Shown here piece after piece: positions 12,300-24,789 of a stretch of 64,000 nucleotides of DNA. This stretch comes from Ophiosphaerella korrae (Eukaryota > Ascomycota > Dothideomycetes > Pleosporales > Phaeosphaeriaceae). The number at the start of each line of letters is the position of its first letter. Within the stretch, counting starts at the first letter, position 1. Location: assembly GCA_028456385.1 (NCBI GenBank), contig JALNQF010000195.1, positions 1 through 64,000 of the forward strand. Reading direction: 5' to 3'. The notes beneath the pieces were generated by a model. That model saw only the letters and a list, made by a program, of their open reading frames with translations. It was not told the origin of the DNA and searched no databases. A program made the position numbers and the translations under genes.

Positions 12300-15060
12300 G
12301 TCTATAGAAAAATAGAAGAAGAATCTAAAATTAAACAAGTATTTATTAAAAAAGTAATAAAGAAAAGATAGATATAAGAATCTAAATCCTTAGTAGTATA
12401 TAGACTTATATTTATAGATAAAAAAGAAATAGAAGAAAAATAACTTTGCGTAGACTTTAGAAAAACAAATATAGTTATAAACAAGAATAGATACTCTTTA
12501 CTATAAATAGATAAAATATAAGATAGGCTATAAAAAGTAAAGATCTTTATAAAACTAGATATCTAGAATACCTACTACTAAATTAGAATTAAAAGAAGTA
12601 ATAAATAGAAAATAGTATTTAGAATATAGTATAGACTATATAAATACCTAGTTATACTTTTTAGATTAATAAATGTACTAGTAGCCTTCTAAGAAAGAAT
12701 TAATATAGTACTAAGAAAATACTTAGATATATTTATATTTATATACTTAGATAATATCCTTATATTCTTAGTAATAGAAGAAGAATATATATAATATATA
12801 CACAAAGTGCTAGAAAAGCTAGCTAAAAATAAATTATTTCTTAAGATAAGAAAATACAAATTCTATATAAAGGAAATAGATTTCTTTAGGTTTATTATAG
12901 AACTAGGGAAAATTAAAATTAACCTAGAAAAGATTAAGTCGATTAATAAATAGCTAATACTAAAGAACCTAAAAGAGGTATAATAATTCTATAGGCTAGT
13001 AAACTTCTATAAGAAGTTAATAGTAAGATAGTCTAAAGATATAGAACTAATAATAAAACTTATAAAGAAAGATACACTATTTAAATAGATAGAAGAATAC
13101 AAAGAAGTATTTAATAAGATTAAAAGAAAGTTTATAGAAAACCTAGTTATTAGAATATATAACCTAGACTTACTAGTAATAGTAAAAATAGACGTATCTA
13201 ACTTAGTCTATAGGATAGTACTAATACAAGAAGACTTAGAAACTAAAAAGAAATACTTAGTTAAATACTTCTCTAAGAAAATAAAACTAGTAGAACTTAA
13301 CTACTTAATTTATAATAAAGAAATACTAGTAATCTATAAAGTATTTAAGTAATAGAGAGTATACCTATAAAGAGTAAAATATAAAACAAGAGTCTATATA
13401 AACTATAAGAATCTTATAAGATTTATAATAAATAAAGACTTATTATAACGCTATATAAGATAGTAGGAATTCTTATTAATATTTAACTTAGAAATAATAT
13501 ATACAAAAGAGAAAGATAACTAATTTATAGACGCTCTAAGTAGAAGAATAGACTTATAAGAAGAAGTAAATACTACTAGTATAGTTCTAGTATAGAATAA
13601 AGAAGGATATCTAATTCTAAATATACTTAAAATAGCTACAATACTTAAAAGAAAGAGTAGCGAGCTAGACGAATAGATTTAGAAAACAATATAGGAGGTA
13701 TCTAAAGAAATAGAAAAACTAGAAATTTAAGAAGGATTTATACAAGTATATAGAAGAATATATATTCTAAAGAAAATATAAAGAGAATTTATATAAAAAT
13801 TTTATAAATTACTAGTATATAGATATTAAGGGATTAATAAAACCTTAGATAGACTACTATAAAAGTACTATATCCTAAGAGTAAGATAGCTAGTAATAGA
13901 AGTACTATAAGATTATATATACTATATAGAATACTATAACTAGTAAAAGTACTAAAATAACTATAGAGAGTTATTACGATAGACTTTATTATAAAACTAC
14001 CTAAGTCTAGAGACCTAATATTAAGAGTTAAATATAATAGAATCTTAATAATAGTAGATAAACTTATAAAGTACTTATACTTTAAACTATATAAAAAGAA
14101 AAGTAGGATAGAAGTTACTATATACTAAGTCCTAGGAACTATAATAAGCTAATATAGACTTCTAGATAAGATAATTATAGATAGAGATATAAGGTTTATA
14201 TTAAAACTATAGAGAACTATAATAGCGTAACTAGAAACTAAATACGTAATAACTACTATATACTATCTATAAATAGATAGATAATTAGAACAAATAAATT
14301 AAATAGTAGAATAGTACTTAAGATACTACCTTAACTATAACTAGAATAACTAGGTATAGCTACTACTTATAGTATAGTTAGTATATAATAGTATAAAGAA
14401 TATAGTAATAGAAGTATTACTTTTCTTTGTAAATTATAGATTTAACTCTAGCGTATATTAAATACTAAGATTAGAAGAATCTTAGTCTCTAAAAAGAAAA
14501 AACCTTACTAATAGACTTAAAGAAATATACAATTAATTAAGATAAGACGTAGAGTTCCTATACAATTAGATAGTAAAGTACTATAATAAGAAGTACTAAA
14601 AAATACCTTAATTTAAAGAAAGAGAAAAAGTATAGTTAGTATAAAAAAATATTAAGAGTAAACAACTAAGTTTAAAACTAGACTACGTTAATATAAGACT
14701 ATATAAAATTAAGAAGAAAGTTATACTAGTTATATTTAAACTAAAGCTACTAAATAAAATAAAGATATACCTAACTTTCTATATAGTACTACTTAAGATA
14801 GTACTATAAAACATAGAGCTACTAGTATATAAAGTAGATATATATAGAGAATAAGAGGAATAAAAAGTTAAAGAAATCTTAGTATACTAGTTCTATAATA
14901 GTAGAAACTACTACTTAGTAAAATAGATAAGTATAAATAAAAAAGGATAACTATAGGAAGAAATATAAGAACTAGAAGATAATCTTAATTACTTTAAGAA
15001 ACTAGAGGAGTTCTAAAGTTAAAACTCTTTAGACTACCTAGTAGTAAACTAAGAGGAACG
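12300..15060 (+). pseudogene. pol remnant (RT, RNase H, integrase) of copy E3
   Basis: The + strand retains readable reverse-transcriptase blocks: VDFRK near 12,450, IKLDI near 12,550, and YLDNILIF near 12,750. The last is the active-site YxDD box with the second Asp changed to Asn, which a G-to-A RIP change explains. RNase H follows at about 13,255 with YFSKK and ELNYLIYNKE, then integrase to about 15,060. Dozens of TAG and TAA codons interrupt the frame, so no product is possible. The family is Metaviridae-type Ty3/Gypsy by motif order (RT before integrase). Confidence 0.85.
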
Positions 15061-15729
15061 GCACTACTAGTAATAGATAGAGAGGCGTTAGACTTACTTA
15101 ATATAGTAGGAGCTAGAGTAGCCTCTACTATATCCTTAAAATTAAGCTTAGATTCTAGAAGAATAAACTACTTAATAGACTTCTTATTATTTAAGGCTTT
15201 TGTCTTATAAAGATAGGATAAATAGGCCTAGTTATTAGATAGTTATATCTAATTATTAAGAAACTAAAACTAATATTCCTCTAGTATATAATAATAGATT
15301 TTATAGAGTTATTTATACTTTCTTTTAGCTTCTATAATCTATAATAATAGTTTTTCTTAAGCGTAGTTAATAGCTCTCTCTATTATATATAAGTATAGAT
15401 ATATAAATAAATATTCTTAACTTATACTCTACTATAAATATACTAGATAGGTTATAAGATAAACAAGTATTAGCGTAAATATACGCCTTATAGGCCTTAC
15501 TATATTTTAAAGAAAGATAAACTAATAAAGAGTTTATAAACTTATAATAAGAATATAGAAATATTATAATACTATAGCGTAATATACAATCTACTAATTA
15601 AATATAATAAAGAGTAGACTTAGTAAGTATAAAGAGAGAGAATAAAGAACTTTATATTAATAAGGAAACTAGACTAATAACTTTAGCTTTAGGATAGGAA
15701 AATAAAAGACTATCTAGAAGAGAGGATAG

Positions 15730-16177
15730 TATTACGCTAGTAACAAAGGAAGTTAAGATAAAACTAATTAGTCTTAACTTAGTAGCTAATAAAGTATAAG
15801 ACAAGTAGAGTAATAACTTTAATTAAGAAACTACTTATAATTAGGATACGTAAGTAATCCCTTAATCTATTAAGTATATAGACAAAATATAATTATAGAT
15901 TAATAGATTAGTAATCTATAATCTATAGTTGCTAAGATTAGATATAAGTAATAAATTAATAGATTAGTAAGAATATATAATTAGTAGTAATACGCATTAT
16001 TAGGATAGTATTAGTAATCTAATCTTTAACCTAGAACGCTAATACTTAATATTATATATACAAATTAACTATTATTTATAGTTATTACTAATTATAATAT
16101 AAGCTTTTGTTATTAACTTTTAATCTACTAATAACTCTAGAGGTTATTAGGAAGTTAACCCTAGTATACTTATTATA
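15730..16177 (+). repeat. 3' LTR of copy E3
   Basis: It begins TATTA (RIP-altered TGTTA) after a purine-rich stretch ending gatag. It ends where the conserved reverse complement of the LTR start finishes. Length is about 448 bp. Confidence 0.7.
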
Positions 16178-16201
16178 ACTATAGTCTTTAGCCTTATATA
16201 T

Positions 16202-16366
16202 TATTATATAGTAGCTCTACTCTACTATACTAAATAAACTTAAAAAAGTAACTAAGTATTTAATAATATTAAATATAGGAGTAGAATAGTATATATATTA
16301 CTTAAAAGCTTTTACTCTTACTTACGCTTTATATAGCTATAGCTTACTATAGCTTATAGTATAATA
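16202..16366 (+). repeat. RIP-mutated copy of a 165-176 bp TG...CA element
   Basis: It aligns over its full length with the unmutated copies at 30805-30967 and 33855-34030, with nearly all C-to-T and G-to-A differences explained by RIP. The flanks are tatat and tacgt, which could be a RIP-altered 5-bp target duplication. It sits between copies E3 and E4. Confidence 0.75.
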
Positions 16367-16405
16367 TACGTCTTATATATACTTTCTAAGCTTAACTTAG
16401 TTATA

Positions 16406-16835
16406 TATTATAAGTTTACTAGGGTTAACTTCCTAATAACCTAGATAGGTATTAGTAGATTATAAGGTAATAGTAAAAGCTTATATTATAATCTACAATA
16501 GGCTATAAATAATAGAAGATGTTTTGCAACTATCTCTATATTATTACTTATAGTTAATAATTAAATTACTAATACTATCCTAATAATGCGCATCGCTACT
16601 AACTATATACTTGTCCTAATCTATTAATCTATTACTACTAAGAATAATAGATTATAGATTACCTTAATCTATAATCTATTAACGCTAAAAGTCTATAGAT
16701 TATAGATTACCCTAGGTATCCTAATTATATATAGTTTCCTAATTAAGTTTATATTCTTTATATTTATAAGAACTTAATCTTTTAGTTATAGGGCTAATTA
16801 GTTCTATCTATATTTCTCTTATTACTATCGTAATA
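16406..16835 (-). repeat. 3' LTR of copy E4
   Basis: It is 430 bp, with RIP-altered TGTTA/TAACA ends (TATTA/TAATA). It is the partner of 24355-24784. Confidence 0.82.
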
Positions 16836-17636
16836 CTATCTCTTCTTCTAGGTAAGTCTTTATTTATTTATCCTAGGGCTAAAGTTATTAGCTTACTCTC
16901 TTTATTAATTTCTAGCTCCTTATTACTCTCTATAGTTACCTCTTCTATACGTTGTTAATATCTTCTTACTAATTACGTATTACGTAATAGTGTTAAAATA
17001 TTTCCTTGTTCTTATTATACTTCTTCTAAGTTAAATCCTAAGTACTCTCCTTATATAGTTTCTATAAACAATAGTAGAGCTTATAAAGTGTATATTTATA
17101 TAAACGTTTATAGTTCTTATAATATATCTAGTATCTCTCTTATAGAGTATATATTTATTATACTTATTCTTATATCTAGGCTTAATAATAATAGAGAGAG
17201 CTATTAACTAAGCTTAAGAGAAATTACTATCTTAAATTATAGAAGCTAAAGCTAAGCGTAAGTAGATCTAGGAGCTTGCGTAAAGTAAGCTAGTAGAGAA
17301 TTAAGCTCGTCTCTCTTATCTTTATAAAATAAAGGCGCTAAATAATAAAAAATTAGCTATATAGTTAGTAGCTCTAAAAGCTAAGCTAAACTTAGATAAA
17401 GTATTTAGTATTACTATAGTAGGTCCTATATTAGGCGCTCTTATTACCTCTCTATCTAGCAATAGTAATATTAGTTCTCTTAGTTTACTACTAGGCGTTC
17501 TAGAGAGTTTTAACTTTAGAAGTCTTCTAGTTTCTTAAAGTAGTTAAGATTATCTTCTAGTTCTTATATTTCTTCCTATAGTTGTCCTTTTTTGTCTATA
17601 CCTATCTATTTTACTAGGTAGTAGTTCTTACTACTA

Positions 17637-18982
17637 TACTAGGCTAAAAGTTTAGAATATTTTCGCACAGGCTGCCTAACGCGAAATTAACGCCTTATCG
17701 TTTATAACTACTTACTACCTAAAATTATATAGAAACTCGGTTTTTTTTAATATATTTAAAGAGAATTAAATTAATATTTAGTCTAGTAGCCTCGCGCACG
17801 CCTACAAGCTTAAATCCTTCTTAGTATACTTAAGATAAGCTTACGTATAAGCGTACCTAGTATATACTACTAGTACTCCTTTAACGCGCTATAGAAGCCC
17901 CTCTACTCCTCTTTAGCTTATAAGGAGTTGTTATATTATAGGTAGTACCTATATATTATCTTTTTAAGATACTACTAGAAGTACTTAATTAGGTTAAGGT
18001 TAGGTAAGTAAGATAGCTAGGTTATAAGTATAATATAGTGTTAAGCTATCTATCTTATTATTGCGCGTAATATATATATATAAGCGTTATTATACATAAA
18101 AAGCTAAGACTACTACTAGTTAGGTAGAAGGCCTCTATAAAGAGCTTTAATATAACTTTAGCTAGAGTAGCTACGTTATTATATATACTTATCTCTCTCT
18201 ATAATAATAAGTAGACTATAGCGTAGTCTACTTTATTTATCTAGCTATATACATACTTATACTATCTAGGTAAGGCGCTAATAGACGTTAACCTTAGTTA
18301 TTATCTCTAGCTTCTATTTCTCCTACGCAAACTAAAAGTACTACTTATAGTTATAGCTAGAGCCCTTCTAAATAGAGCACTTATTAGAGAATTTAAACGT
18401 ACGTAAGTACTACTAAAAGTAGTAGTACTATTAATAGAACTACTAGCGTTCCTAAGTATAGATAGGCTTTAGTTTTAGTCGCTTTTTATAGTAGTAATTA
18501 GTAAAGCTAGTACTCTTAAGGTATCTATATAATATTGTATAGCTAAGTAGCTTTAAAGGCGTCCTATCTATATTTATAAATACCCTAGCTTTAGTAAGCT
18601 CTAAGTACTTAATCTTTAGCTGCGCGCGAGCCTTATAATAGATAATCTTCTTCTAGCGTAGTAATAGTATAGGTAGATAGCTACTACAAGGTTTATCTTT
18701 TATACTACCTATTTCGTACTATTTCTTTATAATCTTGCTTATAGCTAGCTATATATACCTAAAAAACTCTATAGCTTTACTCTACGCTATACCTACTAAC
18801 ACTATCCTAATAATATAATTGCGTGTTTCCTAATAAATATTTAGCTTTCTACGAGTATTTCTATCTATCTCTTGTCTAAATTAGCGCTGTGTAGCTATAG
18901 TTATAGTAATTTAAAGTTAAGATTACGTTTAGAGGTATATAGTAAGGTAGGCTTAGTATTCTAAACTTTTAAAACGTAACTA
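17637..18982 (-). mobile_element. Tc1/mariner-like DNA transposon nested in copy E4
   Basis: Comparison with copy E2 shows about 1,346 bp inserted at a TA dinucleotide in the integrase end of E4, with TA on both sides. The termini share an inverted motif, aaaagtttagaata. The minus strand aligns with the less mutated fragment at 40504-41086, whose translation contains LPDLNLIKHL, the C-terminal DD34D-transposase region (compare PDLNPIE in the family). Stops throughout show it is dead. Because it interrupts E4, it is younger than that insertion. Confidence 0.78.
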
Positions 18983-21900
18983 TATTATAGAACTAGTATA
19001 CTAGAATCTCTTTAACTTCCTATTCTTCTTATTCTCTATATATATTTACTTTATATACTAGTAGTTCTACGTTTTATAGTACTATCTTAAGTAGTACTAC
19101 GTAAAAGGTTAAGTATATCCTTATTTTATTTAGTAGCTTTAATTTAAATATAACTAGTATAACTTCTTTCTTAATTTTATATAGTCTTATCTTAACGTAG
19201 TCTAATTTTAAACTTAGTCTCTTACTCTTAATATTTTTTTATACTAACTATACTTTTTCTCTCTTTTTAAATTAAGGTCTCTCTTTATATTTCTTGTTAT
19301 AGTACTTTGCTATTTAATTATATAGGAATTCTATATCTTATCTTAATTACTTATATATATCTTTAAGTCTATTAGCAAAGTTTTCTCCTTTTAGAGACTA
19401 AGATATCTCTAGTCTTAGTATTCTATATATACTAAGGTTAAATCTATAGTTTATAAAGAAAGGTAATACTTTTATTATCTTATTCTTTACGCTATTGTAT
19501 ACTAATTATACTATAGGTAGTAACTATACCTAATTATTCTAGTTATAGTTAAGGTAGTATCTTAGGTACTATTCTACTATTTAGTTTATTCTTTCTAATT
19601 ATCTATCTATTTATAGGTAGTATGTAGTAAATATTATATATTTAATTCCTAATTATACTATTATCGTTCTCTATAGTTTTAATATAAATCTTATATCTCT
19701 ATCTATAATAATCTTGTCTAGTAGTCTATATTAACTAATTATAGTTCCTAGAACCTAGTATATAGTAACTTCTATTCTACTTTTTTCTTTATATAGTCTA
19801 AAGTATAAGTATTTTATAAGTTTATCTACTATTATTAAGATTCTATTATACTTAACTCCTAATATTAGGTCTTTTAACTTAAGTAGTTTTGTAATAAAAT
19901 CTATTATAATAACTCCTTATAGTTATTCTAGTACTTCTATTAGTTGTAGTTTCCTATATAGTACGTGTCTACTATACTTATTCTTTTAGTATTCTATATA
20001 ATCTTGTAGTACTTCTATTACTAGTTGTCTTACTCTTAAGATATAGTAATCTCTTAGTAGTCTATCTAGTATTTTATTAATTCTTTAATATCTATATACT
20101 AGTAGTTTATAAAACTATTGTATAAATTCTCTTTATATTTTTTTTAGAATATATATTCTTCTATAGACTCTTATAAGATTTTCTTAGATCTTAAGTTTCT
20201 CTATTTCTTTAGGAGCTTTTCTTATCTCTTTCTAAATCTATTTATCTAGCTCGCTACTCTTTCTTTTAAGTATTATAGCTATTTTAGGTATATTTAGGAC
20301 TAAATATCTTTCTTTATTTTTAACTAGAACTATACTAGTAGCGCTTACTTCTTTCTATAAGTCTAGTCTTCTACTAAAGGCGTCTATAAATTAGTTATCT
20401 TTCCCTTTTATATATATAATTTCTATATTAAATATTAATAGGAATTCCTACTATCTTATATATTATTATATTAGTTCTTTATTTAGTATAAATCTTATAA
20501 GATTCTTATAGTCTATATAGACCTTTATTTAGTATTTTACTTCTTATAGGTATACTCTCTATTGTTTAAATACTTTATAGATTACTAGTATCTCTTTATT
20601 ATAAATTAGATAGTTAAGTTCTACTAGCTTTATTTTCTTAGAGAAGTATTTAACTAAATATTCTTTCTTAGTCTTTAGGTCTTCTTGTATTAGTACTATT
20701 CTATAGACTAAATTAGATACGTCTATTTTTACTATTACTAGTAGGTCTAGGTTATATATTCTAATAACTAGGTTTTCTATAAACTTCTTTTTAATCTTCT
20801 TAAATACTTTATTGTATTCCTTTATCTATTTAAATAGTGTATCCTTTTTTATAAGCTTTGTTATTAGTTCTATATCTTTAGACTATTTTACTATTAACTT
20901 TCTATAAAAGTTAGCTAGGCTATAAAATTATTGTACTTCCTTTAGGTTCTTAGGTATTAGCTATTTGTTAATTAATCTAATTTTTTCTAGATTAATCTTG
21001 ATTTTTCCTAGTTTAATAATAAATCTAAAGAAGTCTATTTCCTTTATATAGAATTTGCATTTTCTTATTTTAAGAAATATCTTATTTTCTACTAGTTTTT
21101 CTAGTACTTTGTGTATATACTATACGTGTTCTTCTTCTATTTCTAAGAATATAAGGATATTATCTAGGTATATAAATGTAAATATATCTAAGTACTCTCT
21201 TAGTACTATATTTATTCTTTCTTAGAAGGCTGCTAGTGCGTTTATTAAACTAAAGGGTATAACTAGGTAGTTATATAGTCTATATTATATTCTAAACGCT
21301 ATTTTCTATTTATTATCTTTCTTAATTCTAATCTAGTAGTAGGCGTTTTAAATGTCTAGTTTTATAAAGATTCTTACTTTCTATAGTCTATCTTATATTA
21401 TATCTATTTATAGTAAAGGATATTAGTTCTTACTTATAATTGCGTTAGTTTTTCTAAAGTCTACGTAAGGTCTTTTATTATTTATTTTCTTCTTATCTAT
21501 AAATATAAGTCTATATACTACTAAGGACTTAGATTCTTATATCTATCTTTTCTTTAGTGCGTTTTTAATAAACGTTTATTTAATCTTAGATTCTTCTTTT
21601 ATTTTTCTATAAACTAGGCTCTATCTTACGTCTTTATCTTCCTTTAGATTTATTGCTAAGTCCTATAGTTAATATTCTAGGAAGTAATCTTTAGGTTCTA
21701 TAAGCTATTTCTCTTATTTCTTATATTCTTCTAGGAATTCTCCTTTATATATAACTATGTTAGCTTTTAATATTTCTCTTTTAAGATAGCTAATTCTACC
21801 TATTCTCTAATTAATTCTTAGGTTAGTTATCTATAACTATAGTATACCTAGTATTATATTTTATTTATTATTAATTATTATTATATCTATAACTATATTC

Positions 21901-24354
21901 TTAATTGTTATCTCTTTTAGTTCTAGCGTAGAGGGTATTATCTTAAACCTTATAGGTTCCTAGAATAGTTTTCCTTTAATTATACTTAGTTATTAAAGGT
22001 ACTTCTTTATAGTGTAAGTTATTCCTTAGCTTTCTACAAACTTCTTTAATATAAAGTTCCTTGTAGCTCTACTATTAATTATTAATTATACTTTCTTTCT
22101 TTAATAAGTACCTATCTTTATAATATATAAGCTACTTCTACTTTCTAGCCTTTCTTACTTTAGTATTTTTATAAATTATCTATCTTCTTAGAGCTATAGC
22201 TCTATTTTAAGTTTATATTCTTTATATTTTAGATATTTATTATACTTGTATTTATACTATAGTCTTCTTTAGACGTATTTCTTAGGTAGTTTTAGTCTAG
22301 GCCTTATTACTAAGTAACCTTCTTCTAGTATTATTTCTTATCCTTAGATATCTTCTACTAGAATTACTCTTATATAGTTATAGCCTCTTTTTCTTATAAG
22401 CTATACTTTATTATTTACTTTAGAGTTTCTATATATTATATAATTCTTTTCTAGGTATAATATCTATAATACTTTAAAATAGGCTAGATATTTTAGATTT
22501 GTTATTTTATTATCTCTTTCCTAGTAACTATCTATTCTAGGTCTTGTATTTATTAGGACGTAGTATACTATTAGTACTTGTAGTATATAGGCTTTGTTAA
22601 TCTATTACGTTTTTTTTACAAAGAACTACTATTCTCTTTATATAGGTATTCTTCTTACTATTACTATATATTACTTTATCTATTCTTAAAATAGTATAAA
22701 CTTTATTTCTTTAAGATTGCGTTCTTTCTAGTCTTTATATACTTCCTCTATACTTATAACTAGTAAGTATTTCTAAACAAATTTCTATTCTTTATTTTGT
22801 TCTTCTATATCTATTATTATATAGCTATTATAGCTATATATATCTAGCTAGGTATATTCTTTACTTCTTATACTTACCTATCTTTTACTTTCTTATAGTT
22901 CTTTAGAGGAAGCTATAGTAGTCTCTTTATCTAGTACTAGTCTTTTAGCTTAGATTAATAGAGTCTAGGGCTCTTTCCTTTCTAAGTCTTCTATTAGTAG
23001 GTCTATTATATACGCTGTTTCTTTTAGCTATACTTTTATTCTTTCTTTTATTACTACTACTCTATTTCTTTATTATAAGAAGTATCTTACTCTCTATTTA
23101 CTAAAAAGATATATATAGTAGTTATCTTTGTAATAAAAGGTCTAATAGAGTATTACGTATTATATTTCTTTACTCCTAGCTACCTTTTCTTAAGGTTTAG
23201 CCTATACTTATAGTATTTCTTTCTTTTTCTCTATCGTCTTTAACTAAGTTTCCTTATCTTTTTTATAGTCTTTACTTTTATAGTCTTTTATATAGTATCT
23301 TAGTTTCTTATATTTATAATATACTATATCCTTTTTCTTCTTTAATTAGTAGTCTTTTACGTAGTAGCCTTTCTTACTATAGTTAAAATACGTAAAGTCT
23401 TTATTCTTCTTTCTCCTTCTATCCTTATTTGCGTTAAGGATTATAGGGTCTCTAGTATCCTAGTTTCTAGTTTAGCTACTATACTTGTTCTTTTTCTATT
23501 CTTAAAGGTTGTTGTCTATTTAGATTACCTATTATTTTAAGGCTTCTAGTATCCTAGGTTTCTCTATATATATTATTTTATATTAAATTCTTGTATTTAG
23601 CCCTTATTTAAATTATAATATAAAGGCTAATTTGTTCTATTCTATATTTTAGCTTAGTTATTTAAATTATAATACGTATTCTAGAATACTTTTATTTTAT
23701 ATAATCTTTTTAAGTTTCTCTTTAGCTTATTAGGTAATATCTATATCTCTAAATACTACTCTTATTTGTTTAGTAAAGTATTTATAGCTTCTAAAAATAG
23801 CTCTAGTTTTATCTTTTTAGGTTATTAGAGAATACGTTGTATAATCTATCTAGTAGAGCTTATACTATCTTATTACGTCTTCTTTAAGGTGTAGTCTAAT
23901 ATATATTACTTCCTTTTCTTCTATATTAAAGTATAGTACTTGTATATCTATCTAGAGTTGTACTAACACTATAAAGAGTCTTAATTTTTCCCTTATTCTA
24001 TTAAACTTTTTAAGAACAAGTATCTTAGGTAGTTTCTTTATTACACTTATTTCTAGTTATTAAGTAATTAGCTCTATCTAGTTCTAGCCTTTAATAATAG
24101 CTTTAATTTATACTTTGTTCTATTTTAAGTAGTCTTGTAGTTCCTTATTCTACGTTTCTAGTACTTTAATTACTATCTTTATATCTTCTTTATTATTAAT
24201 TAGTTTATTTATATAGTCTTTAATTATTTCCTATATAGTACTATCTAACTTATAACTACTCCTAGAGACTTTACTTATTAAACTTTCTTCTATTATATTA
24301 GCTAGACTGTACGCTACTTACGCTTTACTTCTTGTAATAACTAAATTAGTAAAG

Positions 24355-24784
24355 TGTTATAGGTTTACTAGGGTTAACTTCCTAATAACCTAGATAGGTA
24401 TTAGTAGATTATAAAGTAATAGTAAAAGCTTGTATTGTAATCTATAATAGGCTATAAATAATAGAAGATATTTTATAACTATCTCTATATTATCGCTCGT
24501 AATTAATAATTAAATTACTAATACTATCCTAATAATGCGCATCGCTACTAACTATATACTTATCCTAATCTATTAATCTATTACTACTAAGAATAATAGA
24601 TTATAAATTACTTTAATCTATAATCTATTAACGCTAAGAGTCTATAGATTATAGATTACCTTAGGTGTCCTAATTATGTGTAGTTTCCTAATCAAGTTTG
24701 TATTCTTTGTATTCGTAAGAACTTAATCTTTTAGTTATAGGGCTAATTAGTTCTATCTGTATTTCTCTTGTTACTATCGTAACA
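24355..24784 (-). repeat. 5' LTR of copy E4
   Basis: It is 430 bp, beginning TGTTA and ending TAACA with both termini unmutated. It is followed directly by the TTATA target duplication. Confidence 0.85.
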
Positions 24785-24789
24785 TTATA

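Larger units (their letters stand above)
9645..16177 (+). mobile_element. Ty3/Gypsy-like LTR retrotransposon, 5' truncated (copy E3)
   Basis: The left edge is in the middle of gag, directly against the LTR end of copy E2, so its 5' LTR and start of gag are missing here. Going right it has gag with a nucleic-acid-binding knuckle region (about 10.5-10.65 kb) whose cysteines now read as tyrosine codons, then protease, reverse transcriptase, RNase H, integrase and a 3' LTR at 15730-16177. RIP stops occur throughout. Confidence 0.85.
16406..24784 (-). mobile_element. Complete Ty3/Gypsy-like LTR retrotransposon with nested insertion (copy E4)
   Basis: Two 430-bp LTRs (16406-16835 and 24355-24784) flank a full internal region in minus orientation. 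The element is bordered on both sides by the same five bases, TTATA (16401-16405 and 24785-24789), a target-site duplication typical of LTR retrotransposons. Without the Tc1-like insertion at 17637-18982 it is about 7.0 kb. Reading the minus strand gives gag, protease, RT, RNase H and integrase in that order, all with RIP stops. This is the best-preserved structure of the family in the window. Confidence 0.88.

Noticed and set aside
12302..12484. 60-codon minus frame
   Set aside because: It is antisense to the reverse transcriptase remnant of copy E3.
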